The notes: generated from the sequence alone by a model not told the origin. A DNA stretch of 64,000 nucleotides from Actinomycetes bacterium (GCA_026708005.1 JAPOVR010000145.1:1-64000); one strand, 5' to 3'. Positions 42,280 to 51,881 are shown, counted from the stretch's first letter. A program made the numbers and translations.

Positions 42280-43566
42280 CTAGCCGACCCCTGCGCCGCT
42301 CGCGACCGCGTTGACAACGGGCGCCGGCAGCTCGCCCGCGGCTACACGGCCGCCCTGCATGACGGCTGTGAGGGCCGCTGGGTCGGTGATGGTGCGCACA
42401 TCCTTGAGCGGGTTGCGCTCGAGCACGAGCAGGTCTGCGAGCTTCCCCGCCTCCAGCGTGCCGACCTCCTCGTGGCCGATGACGCGAGCCGCGTGGCGCG
42501 TCGCGCACAAAAGGGCCTTGGCAGGGCTCATCCCCACCCGCTCGACGTAGGTACAGATCTCCTCGAGGCCACCACCCTGCGGGAAGTTTGCGAGACCCGA
42601 GTCGCTGCCAGCGATGATCGTGATGCCGGCATCGTGCGCGCGGGCGATTGCGGCAGCGTGCAGCTCGTGGGTGCGCCGGTGCGACTCGACGATCTCCCGG
42701 GGAATGCCGAAGTCGAGGCCCTTCTCGGCAAATGCCGTGTACAGACCGAGGGTCGGGCACACGGCCACGTCGTGGTCGAGGAGCGCCTGGATGCCGTCAT
42801 CGTCGAGGAAGATCGCGTGCTCAACGGTTCGGGCGCCCGCCTTGGCCGCGTTGATGATGCTGTCGCGCGACTCGGCGTGGCAGGCGACCGGGCGGCCCTT
42901 CGCGCCCGCCTCGTCACAGAGCGCCTTGAGCTCCTCGAGGGACATCGTGTCCCGATCGGCCGGGCACAGCGGGTTGAACCCCGTGCCGCTCGCCTCGCAT
43001 TTCACCCAATCGACTCCGTCCTTGACCTGTTGGCGGACGACATCCCGCACCCCCCATGGGCCCGAGGCGATCTCCGTGAGCGCGGCCGCGTATTGCTCAC
43101 GCCGGAAGATGTGGGTCGGGTGCAAGTCACCGAGGCCACCCCAGACCGAGATGATCTGCTTGCTCGCCTTGATTCGCGGCCCCAGGAGCTTCCCGGCAGC
43201 GACCGCGTCCCGGATAGTGACCGCGATGTTTCCGCGCGTGCCGACATCGCGCACCGAGGTGAAGCCGAGCGAGAGCAGGCGCTCCGCGTTGAGAGCAGCG
43301 TCGATCGCGGCGCGCTCGAGGGGCCGTGAGAGCTCGATCGTGTAGGGGTCGGTCACGCCGTCGTACACGAGGTGGGCGTGCGCATCGACGAGGCCGGGAA
43401 TGATCGTCTTGCCGCGGCAGTCGACCACGGCCGCCGCATCCGCCGGATCCTCGGCCGCGGGGCCAACCCACGAGATCCGCTCGCCGTCGACAACGACCGT
43501 CGCCTCGGTAAGCGCCTCCTCGTCCACGGCGGTGAACACCGTCGCGTTGGTGAGTGCGAGCTTCAC
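42280..43566 (-). CDS. amidohydrolase, imidazolonepropionase/prolidase-like (metal dependent)
   Basis: A 428-residue TIM-barrel amidohydrolase. The metal ligands are seen in GLVDAHAHLVYDG, the bridging lysine in DWVKCEASGTGF, His in VACHAES and TVEHAIFL, and Asp in IAGSDSGL. The flanking beta-sandwich ends are present. Substrates of this subgroup include imidazolones, carboxypeptidase-like dipeptides and cyclic imides. The GTG at 43566 has an excellent GGGAGGAGGAAC upstream and is the first gene of the six-gene operon running to puuE. Confidence 0.88.
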   Translation of the reverse strand: MKLALTNATVFTAVDEEALTEATVVVDGERISWVGPAAEDPADAAAVVDCRGKTIIPGLVDAHAHLVYDGVTDPYTIELSRPLERAAIDAALNAERLLSLGFTSVRDVGTRGNIAVTIRDAVAAGKLLGPRIKASKQIISVWGGLGDLHPTHIFRREQYAAALTEIASGPWGVRDVVRQQVKDGVDWVKCEASGTGFNPLCPADRDTMSLEELKALCDEAGAKGRPVACHAESRDSIINAAKAGARTVEHAIFLDDDGIQALLDHDVAVCPTLGLYTAFAEKGLDFGIPREIVESHRRTHELHAAAIARAHDAGITIIAGSDSGLANFPQGGGLEEICTYVERVGMSPAKALLCATRHAARVIGHEEVGTLEAGKLADLLVLERNPLKDVRTITDPAALTAVMQGGRVAAGELPAPVVNAVASGAGVG

Positions 43567-43884
43567 GTTCCTCCTCCCATTGTCGGTGGCAGTATCGCGC
43601 GAATTGCTCCTCGGTTGGCGACCGATGCGCCCGGCGCGCCCAAGACGCCCCCAGCAGGCCGGCTCGACGTCCTCGCCCGAGATCCTACGCACCCCTTCCT
43701 CCCGGGTTTCCTCGGAGGCGAGAAGCGTCGATGCGGCTCGGAGGTGGGCCAGGCTTCGTGCCAGCCCACGACGACGGCCGGCAGGCTGACTCCCCCGGAG
43801 CCGACGGCGGCACGCGCCCTCGTCCACCGGCCTTGTCATGGCAGAGGCCGGAGCGACCCAGACCGAGCACCCGGTGGGCTCTCC
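43567..43884. other. 318-base gap upstream of the cyclic-amide operon
   Basis: No gene is supported. The gap lies between the ubiB-like gene and the amidohydrolase, both on the minus strand, so it should hold the operon promoter and perhaps an operator. I see no clear -35/-10 pair; GATACT (plus AGTATC, 43590-43595) is a possible -10. Confidence 0.35.
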
Positions 43885-45564
43885 TCAGATGCGGCCGCTG
43901 CGTATGACCGCCCAGGCGAGCCAAAGGCCCAGGACCGTGGAGAGGGAGAAGCCGGCGACTGACACGATGTGAATGCCAAGCACCATTGGCCCCGAGTCGG
44001 CAGCGACAGCGAGGATCGCCGAGCCGAGCACCCCGCCGACCGCCACGACCGCAACCACGAACCTGTTGATGACGATATCGGTCTGGTGGGTGAGGGCTTC
44101 CAGCCCCTCGTGGCGGAATCCGATCTCCACCCGGCCGTCGCGCAGCTCTTCGAGCACGTCATGGACCTGGTGAGGGGCCTCAGACGTGACGTGCGCGTAG
44201 CTCCGTGCCTCGCGCGAGACGCGGCCGGCAATCCTCGTGACGCTGAACCGCTCACGCATAAGTGCCTGAGTGTATGGGCTCGCAACCTCGACGACGTTGA
44301 AGTTGGGGTAGATCTCGATACCGACGGAACCGAGCATCGCAATCGCCTTGTCGAGCAGGGCGAAGCGCGTCGGGAGCTTAAGGTTCATCCGATAGACGAG
44401 CGCAAACCCCTCGCGGATGAGCTGCAGCGGGTCGATGTCACCGGCCTTCGCGCCCATGTAGCGGTTGTACACATCCGAAAGCTCGGCGGCGAACTCCTGC
44501 TCTCTCTCGCGCGGAAATTGGACCCCGAGATCGATGAGATGCCTCGGCAAGGCCTCGACCTTCTCGTTGACGGCGTCGATCAGGAGCGCCGTGAGCTTCG
44601 AGAGGTCGTCGGCCGTCAACCTGCCGGCCTGGCCGAAATCGACGAGCCCAATCCGCCCGTCAGTCATGCACAGGATGTTCGCCGGGTGGGGATCGCCGTG
44701 GAAGAACCCGTGGCGGAAGAACATCGTCAGCCACGCCTCCGTCACCGCGTAGGCAAGCCACCGTCGGCTTTCGAGCGTCCATTCTCCGAGGTCGAGGTGA
44801 GCAAGCTCCGTCCCCTCCTGCCATTCGAGCGTCAGGATATTGCCAGTCGAGTAGCGCGGGTAGACCTGCGGGATCGACACGTGCGAGTCTCCTGCGAAGT
44901 TACGGCCGAAGCGAGTGGCGTTCGCAGCCTCTCGCCGGTAGTCGAGCTCGCCGCGAATCGTCCGGGCGAACTCGTCGACCAGACCGACCGTATCGATGAA
45001 GCGCAGTGTCTTGACACGCTTCCCGATGGTGCCGGCTGTCCGGTACAGAAGCTCGATGTCGGCCTCGACCTGCCTCGGTGCCTGCGGACGCTGTACCTTC
45101 ACGGCGGCCAGGTCCCCGTTGGGAAGGCGTGCGCAGTGAACCTGTCCGATCGATGCCGCGGCAACCGGCTGCTCCTCGAACTCGATGAACGCCCGCTCGA
45201 GGGTCAGTCCGAGCTCGCTCTCCACGACCTCCTGGACCTGGCTGAAGGGGATGGGCTTGGCATCGTCTTGGAGGTGTTGCAGCTCCTTCGCGATGTCGGC
45301 CGGCACCACATCGGGCCTCGTCGAGAGGAACTGCCCGAACTTGACGAACGTCGGCCCGAGCTCGTCGAGGAGCTCCCGCAGGTGCTGGCCACGCGCCGAG
45401 GGCGCCTCACCGTCCGGCGCGAGCTTGGTCAGGCGCAGCCAGGGCGGCCTCGCGTCGAACAGGTACCCAAGCCCATGCCGCGCGGACACCTGCGCGATCT
45501 CCGAGACGCGGCCGAGCCGGCGGGGGGACGCCGCGGGCCCCGTCACCCGGTTGGAGAGCGCCAT
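43885..45564 (-). CDS. UbiB/ABC1-family atypical kinase
   Basis: A 559-residue protein kinase-like ATPase. The KxGQ-type motif appears as FVKFGQFLSTRPD, followed by the Ala-rich AAASIGQVHCARL loop, AVKVQRP (lysine), the catalytic HGDPHPANI and the LVDFGQAG metal loop. Two C-terminal transmembrane helices follow (about 497-556). Family members support isoprenoid quinone or lipid metabolism; menaquinone is expected in actinobacteria, so the exact role is unknown. The start is ATG at 45564, 14 bases downstream of the small coiled-coil gene. Confidence 0.88.
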   Translation of the reverse strand: MALSNRVTGPAASPRRLGRVSEIAQVSARHGLGYLFDARPPWLRLTKLAPDGEAPSARGQHLRELLDELGPTFVKFGQFLSTRPDVVPADIAKELQHLQDDAKPIPFSQVQEVVESELGLTLERAFIEFEEQPVAAASIGQVHCARLPNGDLAAVKVQRPQAPRQVEADIELLYRTAGTIGKRVKTLRFIDTVGLVDEFARTIRGELDYRREAANATRFGRNFAGDSHVSIPQVYPRYSTGNILTLEWQEGTELAHLDLGEWTLESRRWLAYAVTEAWLTMFFRHGFFHGDPHPANILCMTDGRIGLVDFGQAGRLTADDLSKLTALLIDAVNEKVEALPRHLIDLGVQFPREREQEFAAELSDVYNRYMGAKAGDIDPLQLIREGFALVYRMNLKLPTRFALLDKAIAMLGSVGIEIYPNFNVVEVASPYTQALMRERFSVTRIAGRVSREARSYAHVTSEAPHQVHDVLEELRDGRVEIGFRHEGLEALTHQTDIVINRFVVAVVAVGGVLGSAILAVAADSGPMVLGIHIVSVAGFSLSTVLGLWLAWAVIRSGRI

Positions 45565-45577
45565 CCCTCGCGGGCTC

Positions 45578-45853
45578 CTACGTTTCCTCGCCGGAGGCAG
45601 CCGCTCCGTCGCGGTCATCGGCACGGTCCTCGAGCAGGCGCAGCCGATGCTCGAGCTGGGCGATGCGCAGCTCAATGTCCTCGTGCTCCTGCCGCTGCAC
45701 CACGCCGAGCTCTGAGAGCAGGCCCCCCAACAGCTGCGAGGCACGGTCACCCAGTCGACCGCCCTCACCTCTCACCCTGCGGAGGGCATCCTCGAGCCCC
45801 TCTTCGAGGAGGCCGCGAAGGGCAGGGCCGCGATCGTCAGCGTCGTCGGCCAT
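45578..45853 (-). CDS. small charged coiled-coil protein
   Basis: A 91-residue protein rich in Arg, Glu and Asp. The C-terminal half (VQRQEHEDIELRIAQLEHRL) has heptad spacing typical of a coiled coil, and the N-terminal part looks amphipathic. It overlaps the secDF 3' end by 17 bases and is followed directly by the UbiB-like gene, which is why I accept it as real. The layout resembles phasin- or UbiK-like accessory proteins that have a C-terminal coiled coil. A link to UbiB is tempting but unproven. Confidence 0.6.
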   Translation of the reverse strand: MADDADDRGPALRGLLEEGLEDALRRVRGEGGRLGDRASQLLGGLLSELGVVQRQEHEDIELRIAQLEHRLRLLEDRADDRDGAAASGEET

Positions 45854-48623
45854 GTGGTTTCGACCGTCGGCGCTTCCGTCGCGCCTCGCGCCGAGCCGCG
45901 GCTTCCGCCTCTATTGAGGCTTCCGGGGCGGGCTCCATCGACTCCCTCTCGGGAATGACCTCTCCGCCGCCGGCGACGGCCAGCGGCTCGGCCGCCGGCT
46001 CGGGAATCAGCGGCGCCGGCGTCGCGTCGGGCTCGTCGAGCGGCTTCTCGAGACCGGAGGGCATCGTCACACCCTTGCGCTTGGCGTACTCGGGCTCCCG
46101 CTCCATGAACACCGTGAAGAGCGGCGCGGCGATGAAGATCGTCGAGTACGCGCCTGAGGCGATTCCGACAATGAGGGCGAAGGCGAAGTCCTTGAGCGTC
46201 GCGCCACCGAACAGGAGCAGACTGACGAGCGGTAGGAGCACGACGAACGTCGTTGCCAGCGACCGGCGGATGATCTCCCACAGCGACTGGTTGACGATCG
46301 CCGCGATGCTCGAGCGCTTCATGATCGGCATGTTCTCGCGCACGCGGTCGAAGATGATAATCGTGTCGTAGATCGAGAAGCCGAGGATCGTCAGGATCGC
46401 CGCCACCGTGGGCGTGGTCACCTCGCGACCGGCGAGCGCGTAGATCCCGAGCGCGAACAGGATGTCGTGCGCAAGCGCGATGAGCACGGGCAGCGCGAAG
46501 CGCCACTGGAACCTGATCGTGATGTAGAGCGCGATCAGGAGCAGAGAGGCGATGACCGCCACGATCGCGTTCTGGAGGATCTGGGAGCTGAAGCTGCCGG
46601 AGACGTTGCGAACCTCGATGTTCTCGGCGGCGAACTGCGACTGCAGCGCAACCTGGAGGGCGTTCGTCTCCTCAGCGGTGAGCGAGTCGGTCTTGATCTG
46701 GAAGCTCGTAAACCCGCCGTCGACAGACGACCCCTTGCCCTGGACGAGGGCCGCCCCCGGCACGATGCGGCTCGACTCGACCCTCACATTCTCGACCGCG
46801 AGCGGCGCTGCGGTTGTGAACTGAACCTGGCTGCCGCCCCGGAAATCGATACCGAGGTTCAGCCCGGCGGTGGCGAGCGCAACGACTGAGACGACGACCG
46901 CGACAGCCGACATGCTGAACCAGATGCGCCGCTTGCCGATGAAATCGACGCGCTGCCAGGCCGGGATCTTGGCGGCGGTCGCGCCCATGAACGCCGGGTT
47001 GTCGAACCAGCGGAAGCCGGACAGGATCCCGAGGAACGCCCGTGTCGCTGCGACCGCGGTGAGCATCGAGAGGATCGTGCCGATCAGGAGCATGAGCGCA
47101 AAGCCCCGCACGCTCGAGATCGCGACCGCGAAGATCACGAAGGCTGTGATGATCGTGACGACGTTCGCGTCGACGATCGTCGAGAAGCCCCTCCGGTAGC
47201 CGGTCGCGATCGCCGCGCGCACACTTCTCCCAGCCCGCACCTCCTCCTTGATGCGCTCGAAGATGACGATGTTCGCGTCGGCCGCAACACCCACCGTGAG
47301 GATCAACCCGGCGAACCCCGGCAGGGTCAGCACGACGCCGAACAGGAGGATCGCGCCGTAGAGGAGCGCACCGTAGATGCCCAGGCCGAGGATGGCAACG
47401 ACGCCGAGGAAGCGATACACGATGAGCATGAACGCCGCAACGGCGAGCAGCCCGAAGAACGCGGCGTTTCGCGCCTCCCGCAGCGAGTCCTTCCCGAGCG
47501 AGGCCGACACGTCGGTTCGGTCGACCTGGACGAAGTTCACCGGCAGCGCGCCCGAGCGCAGCACAAGCGCGAGCTCCTCTGCCTCCTCGCTGTCGTCGAG
47601 GCCGGTGATGATCGCACCACCCCGGCCGGGGATGCCGTCCGGGTTGTCGCGCCAGTCGATGGTCGGGATGCTGCGGATCTCGTTGTCGAGGACGATCGCG
47701 AAGCTCTGCAGCGACAGCTCGGGGGGTATGCCCTCCGCCTGGGCCCGGAGCTGCCCGCGCCGGGCGATCTCGCGGGTGACCTCATGGAACCGCTCGCCGC
47801 CGGATCCCGTGAACTGGATCTGGACGATGGGGTCGGTCGGACCGCTTCCCGCGGCCGTCCCGCCACCCCCAACCGTGGCACGGGTGCCGTCGAGCTCGAG
47901 ATCTTCTCCCGTCAGCTCCGGTACCGGCCGCTGTGGGTCGTTCGGCTGGTACTGGAACAGGTAGTAGAACGTGGCGGCCCCGGGAAATCCACCGGGGCAG
48001 ACCGTGGCCGACTCGGCCGTGCAGGAGTGGACGATACGGTTGGCCGGCACGCCCAGGATCTGGGAGCCCGGCGGCGCAGCTCCGCCTTCCAGCCGCTCGA
48101 GCAGCGCCGCCTCAGAAGGGGCCGGGCCTTCTATCAGCTGGTTGCTCCCATCGAACAGGTAGATCTGCGTCGGCGCTTCGCCCTCCTCGACCGCCTCTTG
48201 GAGCGGCGAAAGCAACACGTAGAGGTCGGAGGCGGGAATTGGCTCGAGCGAGGCGTCGATCGAGGGGGGGATGAGGCTCCGCTGGAGGTCGTAGAACTCA
48301 AGCTTCGCGGTCTTGCCGATCAGCTCGGTCGCCCGCGCGGGATCGAAGACGCCCGCGAGGGCAACGGAGATCTGGTTGTCGCCCTGCTTCCTGATCTCGG
48401 GCTCCGAGACGCCGAGGCTGTCAACGCGGTCGCGGATGATCTCGACTGAGGTTGCGAGCGCCTCTTCGGTGACCTCCTGGCCACGATCGGCCTCGGCCTG
48501 CAGAACCACCTCGGTACCGCCTTGCAGGTCGAGACCGAGGCTTAGGTCCCGAGTGACGGCCAGGCCGATCACGCCGCCAATCGCGACGAGAGCGAGGACC
48601 AGAATCAGGACGTACTGGCGCAC
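45837..48623 (-). CDS. secDF: fused SecD-SecF protein translocase subunit
   Basis: A 928-residue RND-type membrane protein that uses the proton gradient to pull exported proteins through SecYEG. The SecD half starts with a membrane helix and LGLDLQGG, has a long periplasmic domain (about 60-370) and the VGVAADANIVIFERI motif. The SecF half begins near residue 565, with NLGIDFRGGSQV and SIYDTIIIFDRVREN. About twelve transmembrane helices are expected. A single-chain SecDF is less common in actinobacteria than separate secD and secF. The basic C-terminus ends RRKRRRSKPHGRRR. yajC lies just upstream. Confidence 0.95.
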   Translation of the reverse strand: MRQYVLILVLALVAIGGVIGLAVTRDLSLGLDLQGGTEVVLQAEADRGQEVTEEALATSVEIIRDRVDSLGVSEPEIRKQGDNQISVALAGVFDPARATELIGKTAKLEFYDLQRSLIPPSIDASLEPIPASDLYVLLSPLQEAVEEGEAPTQIYLFDGSNQLIEGPAPSEAALLERLEGGAAPPGSQILGVPANRIVHSCTAESATVCPGGFPGAATFYYLFQYQPNDPQRPVPELTGEDLELDGTRATVGGGGTAAGSGPTDPIVQIQFTGSGGERFHEVTREIARRGQLRAQAEGIPPELSLQSFAIVLDNEIRSIPTIDWRDNPDGIPGRGGAIITGLDDSEEAEELALVLRSGALPVNFVQVDRTDVSASLGKDSLREARNAAFFGLLAVAAFMLIVYRFLGVVAILGLGIYGALLYGAILLFGVVLTLPGFAGLILTVGVAADANIVIFERIKEEVRAGRSVRAAIATGYRRGFSTIVDANVVTIITAFVIFAVAISSVRGFALMLLIGTILSMLTAVAATRAFLGILSGFRWFDNPAFMGATAAKIPAWQRVDFIGKRRIWFSMSAVAVVVSVVALATAGLNLGIDFRGGSQVQFTTAAPLAVENVRVESSRIVPGAALVQGKGSSVDGGFTSFQIKTDSLTAEETNALQVALQSQFAAENIEVRNVSGSFSSQILQNAIVAVIASLLLIALYITIRFQWRFALPVLIALAHDILFALGIYALAGREVTTPTVAAILTILGFSIYDTIIIFDRVRENMPIMKRSSIAAIVNQSLWEIIRRSLATTFVVLLPLVSLLLFGGATLKDFAFALIVGIASGAYSTIFIAAPLFTVFMEREPEYAKRKGVTMPSGLEKPLDEPDATPAPLIPEPAAEPLAVAGGGEVIPERESMEPAPEASIEAEAAARREARRKRRRSKPHGRRR

Positions 48624-48756
48624 AGGAAGGAGGGTAGCGCAGGTATCGGCACCGGCCGAGCCGGCGCGGGGCCGCCTTCCAGAGGCGCTGAGAGCGGCTC
48701 GGGAAGCCGCGCCGCGCTCCGCCGATCAGGGCCTTTGGCCAGCTCTGCTCGGTCGG

Positions 48757-49212
48757 TTACGAGCGCCCGTGGTCGGACGCTGGCTCTGAGTCGGCTGCCT
48801 CGGCGTCGCTCCCGCTGGCCGAGCGGGATGGGCGGGCGAGCGATGAGATGTCGCTGCCAGAGTACGTGCGCACGTTCTCTGGGTCGAACTTGCGCACCTC
48901 CTCGTCCTCACCTCTCGTGCTCGAGTCCACGTAGTCGCCGAGATCATCGGCTTTGACGACGGAGCCGATGGCGCGACGGGCAACCTCGATGTGGACATCC
49001 TCGGCGATCTCGAGCACGATCTTCTCGTCATCCTCATCCACCTCGACGACGTCACCGTAGATTCCCCCGATCGTCACGACCTCGTCCCCGGCCGCGACGC
49101 CGGCGATCTGCTCCTTCTGCCGCTTCTGCTGCGCGCGCTGCGGCCTGATCAGGAGGAAGTACATCACGACCCCGATCAGCAAGAGGACGATAAGGAAGGT
49201 GCTGCTTCCCAT
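48757..49212 (-). CDS. yajC: preprotein translocase subunit YajC
   Basis: A 151-residue single-span membrane protein of the Sec holo-translocon. The helix STFLIVLLLIGVVMYFLLI at 3-21 is followed by RPQRAQQKRQKE, the typical basic stretch, and then GDEVVTIGGIYGDVVEV. The acidic, Ser-rich C-terminal tail of about 50 residues is longer than usual. The start ATG at 49212 overlaps the tgt stop by one base. It lies 133 bases upstream of secDF. Confidence 0.92.
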   Translation of the reverse strand: MGSSTFLIVLLLIGVVMYFLLIRPQRAQQKRQKEQIAGVAAGDEVVTIGGIYGDVVEVDEDDEKIVLEIAEDVHIEVARRAIGSVVKADDLGDYVDSSTRGEDEEVRKFDPENVRTYSGSDISSLARPSRSASGSDAEAADSEPASDHGRS

Positions 49213-50345
49213 TAGGCGTGCGCTCCGACGTCTTCCAGCCGAGCAAGCGTCTTCGAGCAAAAATGCTCGAAGTCGCCGGTTTCGATTGCGTGTCGTGCCT
49301 GGGTAGTCAAGTCAAGGAGGTACCTAAGATTATGCTCTGAGAGGAGAGTATGCCCGAGCGTCTCGCCTTGTGTGAGAAGGTGGCGGATGTAGGCGCGGGA
49401 GAAACGTCGGCACGCGGCGCACGGGCAGCCGTCATCCAGCGGTCGCTCATCGCGCCTGAACCGCGCGTTGCGTAAGTTCATTCGACCTGTTCGTGTCAGG
49501 GCGGTGCCGGTGCGCCCAAGCCGAGTGGGCATCACGCAGTCGAACATGTCGATCCCCCGCTCGATGACGGCGAGCACGCCGGTCGGGTCGCCGATTCCCA
49601 TGAAGTACCGCGGCTGGCTCGCGGGAAGCGCCGGAGCGGCGTCGGCCACGGTGTCGAGCATCCTCGCGCGCTCCTCGCCAACGCTGAGGCCGCCGAGGGC
49701 ATAGCCGTCCAAGTCAAGCGCTGCGATGTCCTCGATGGAGCGCTGGCGCAGCACCTGATCCGTGGCTCCCTGCGTGATCCCGAACAGCAACTGGCCCTCT
49801 GCCCGAGGCGCCGCCCGCTGCCGGCGAGCCCAGGCGGCGGTGAGCGCCACGGCGCGCGTGAGCTCGTTCGCAGACGCACCCGCAGGGGGGCACACGTCAA
49901 GGCACATCGCGATGTCCGAGCCCAGCTGCCGCTGGATCTCGGCGACGCTCTCAGGGGTGAGCCGCGCCTCGACACCGTCGTAGATCGAGCGAAACGTCGC
50001 GCCATCGTCATCGAGGCCGGTCAGCGTGTGGCGTAGCGAGAAGACCTGGAAGCCGCCCGAGTCGGTCAGGATGGGTCCGCCCCAGCCCATGAACCGGTGC
50101 AGCCCGCCGAGTGCCTCCACCACGTCGGCGCCCGGGCGAAAATGCAGGTGGTAGGCGTTCGCGAGAACGATTTCCGCGCCCGCAGCGCTCACCCGGTCAG
50201 GATCGAGCGCCTTGACGGCGGCCTTCGTCCCCACCGGCATGAAGACCGGCGTTCGAACCTCGCCGCGCGCCGTCTGCAGAACGCCGGCCCGGGCCTGCCC
50301 GTCGGTGGCAGTCACCTCGAAGCACCGGCGGCTCATCGTGAGCAT
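49212..50345 (-). CDS. tgt: queuine tRNA-ribosyltransferase
   Basis: A 377-residue TIM-barrel enzyme that exchanges G34 for the queuosine precursor preQ1 in GUN-anticodon tRNAs. The first catalytic Asp is D95 in TDSGGFQVFSL. The zinc site is in CPCAACRRFSRAYIRHL near the C-terminus. The GIGDPTGVLAVIERGIDMFD region is typical. It lies 35 bases downstream of queA and is followed directly by yajC, a common bacterial order. Confidence 0.95.
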   Translation of the reverse strand: MLTMSRRCFEVTATDGQARAGVLQTARGEVRTPVFMPVGTKAAVKALDPDRVSAAGAEIVLANAYHLHFRPGADVVEALGGLHRFMGWGGPILTDSGGFQVFSLRHTLTGLDDDGATFRSIYDGVEARLTPESVAEIQRQLGSDIAMCLDVCPPAGASANELTRAVALTAAWARRQRAAPRAEGQLLFGITQGATDQVLRQRSIEDIAALDLDGYALGGLSVGEERARMLDTVADAAPALPASQPRYFMGIGDPTGVLAVIERGIDMFDCVMPTRLGRTGTALTRTGRMNLRNARFRRDERPLDDGCPCAACRRFSRAYIRHLLTQGETLGHTLLSEHNLRYLLDLTTQARHAIETGDFEHFCSKTLARLEDVGAHA

Positions 50346-50380
50346 CCTACGGCGCTTGCCGGGAGTCGCCCGGAGCCGCC

Positions 50381-51352
50381 CTAGAGGATGAGCATCGCGT
50401 CGCCAAATGTGTAAAAGCGGTAGCGCTCCTCGACGGCCTGTCGATAGAGTTCGCGCGTCTCCTCGATCCCTGCGAACGCCATCACGAGCGCGAGCAAGGT
50501 CGAGCGCGGCAGATGGAAGTTCGTGATCAGCGCACCGACACGCCGGAACTCGTAGCCGGGCGTGATGAAGAGCGACGTGCGACCGCTGCGGGCCCCGCCT
50601 GCGGCGACAGTCTCAATGGCACGAACGCACGTCGTGCCCACCGCGACGACGCGCTTCGCGGCGCAGATCCGCTCCCACGTCTCGGCCGGGACGGCGTAGC
50701 GCTCGCCATGGAGCTCGTGCTGGCCAAGGTCGCCGACCCGCACGGGTTGGAAAGTGTCGAGCCCGATGTGAAGCGTGAGCACTGCGGTCTGGAAGCGGGC
50801 GAGGAGCGCAGCGGTGAAGTGAAGCCCGGCCGTCGGGGCAGCTGCGGATCCGCGCTCTCTCGCGTAGACGGTCTGATAGCGCTCGGCATCGTTGAGCGGC
50901 TCGGTGATATAGGGGGGCAGGGGTGCGGCGCCGGCCGGCTCCCCGTTGAGCCTGACCTGCCATCGGCCCGCACCGAGGGGTGCGACGAGCTCGACGCTCC
51001 AGCTTCTCTCGGCCTCGCCTGCAGGCGCCCGCACGGTCATCCCAGGGGCGAGCCTGCGCGACGGTCTCGCGAGGGCCTCCCAGCTGCCATCAGCAGCCTG
51101 CTCGACGAGAAGCACCTCCCCGCGTCCACCGTCCGGCCGCTCCACTGCCAGACGACCCGGCACGACACGCGTGTCGTTGACGACGAGCAGATCGCCGCCG
51201 CCGAGCTCCTCCGTCAGCTCGCCGAAGACACGATGCCGCGTGGCCCCGCTGGCGCGGTCGAAGACGAGCAGGCGGCTGGCGTCGCGCCTCCGCAATGGAC
51301 GCTTCGCAATCAGCTCCTCGGGCAGCTCGTACTCGAGCTCGGCAGCCAGCAT
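50381..51352 (-). CDS. queA: S-adenosylmethionine:tRNA ribosyltransferase-isomerase
   Basis: A 323-residue enzyme that converts preQ1-tRNA to epoxyqueuosine-tRNA using SAM as ribosyl donor. Family blocks are ELPEELIAKRPL, VNDTRVVPGRL, APTAGLHFTAALL, TLHIGLDTFQPV and LITNFHLPRSTLLALV. The start is ATG at 51352. It is divergent from a coiled-coil gene that begins 32 bases away, so the promoters must overlap. Confidence 0.95.
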   Translation of the reverse strand: MLAAELEYELPEELIAKRPLRRRDASRLLVFDRASGATRHRVFGELTEELGGGDLLVVNDTRVVPGRLAVERPDGGRGEVLLVEQAADGSWEALARPSRRLAPGMTVRAPAGEAERSWSVELVAPLGAGRWQVRLNGEPAGAAPLPPYITEPLNDAERYQTVYARERGSAAAPTAGLHFTAALLARFQTAVLTLHIGLDTFQPVRVGDLGQHELHGERYAVPAETWERICAAKRVVAVGTTCVRAIETVAAGGARSGRTSLFITPGYEFRRVGALITNFHLPRSTLLALVMAFAGIEETRELYRQAVEERYRFYTFGDAMLIL

Positions 51353-51383
51353 CCGTCTGCCGAGAACGGTACAGTTGGCGCCG

Positions 51384-51881
51384 ATGGAGAGGCACGTGAT
51401 CGAGCGCGCACGTTCACGCGTTCGCAGCCTGCGTGCGAGCAATCCTGATGTGCCTGAGCTGAGCGGCGTCCTCGAGCAGGCCCGCAGCGAGCTCGCGGAG
51501 CTTGCTGAAGTTGCGGCTGAGCTCCAGTCCACTATCCCAGAGCAGCTTCGCAGCGCGATTCAGGAGGCCACGCGCCGCGAGATCCTGCCGGTCGCCCGCT
51601 ACCTGGCCGAGGTTCGCGGGCTCACGGCTCAGCAGACGAGACGCCTGGAGCGCATCCAGGAGACACTCGACGCCGAGCGCCATGCGCGCATCGCTGACCT
51701 CGAGGTGCTCGTCGATCTCCTTGCGGCCAGCTGGGAAGGCCTCGACGCGCGCCTCGACGCGCTGGGCGAGCGGCTCGGCCGTCTTGAGCGCCCCGAGCTC
51801 CGCGAGGCACCCGCCGCCGAGGGCCTCGAGCTTCATGAGGCGCCTGCGGCCCAGGTCGAGCGACTCAGCTCGACAGCCTAG
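51384..51881 (+). CDS. predicted coiled-coil protein
   Basis: A 165-residue protein, almost all helical, with long heptad-like stretches (LSGVLEQARSELAELAEVAA, RRLERIQETLDAERHARI, LDARLDALGERLGRLE). No membrane segment or signal peptide. It starts at ATG 51384, divergent from queA. I do not recognise a family; a structural or scaffolding role would fit the shape only. Confidence 0.6.
   Translation: MERHVIERARSRVRSLRASNPDVPELSGVLEQARSELAELAEVAAELQSTIPEQLRSAIQEATRREILPVARYLAEVRGLTAQQTRRLERIQETLDAERHARIADLEVLVDLLAASWEGLDARLDALGERLGRLERPELREAPAAEGLELHEAPAAQVERLSSTA

Noticed and set aside
43969-46371. An 800-codon open frame on the plus strand
   Set aside because: It is antisense to the UbiB-like kinase, the small coiled-coil gene and the secDF 3' end, all of which have clear motifs. 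The translated product is low in hydrophobics, rich in Arg and Glu, and has no domain. Long antisense frames are expected at this GC content.
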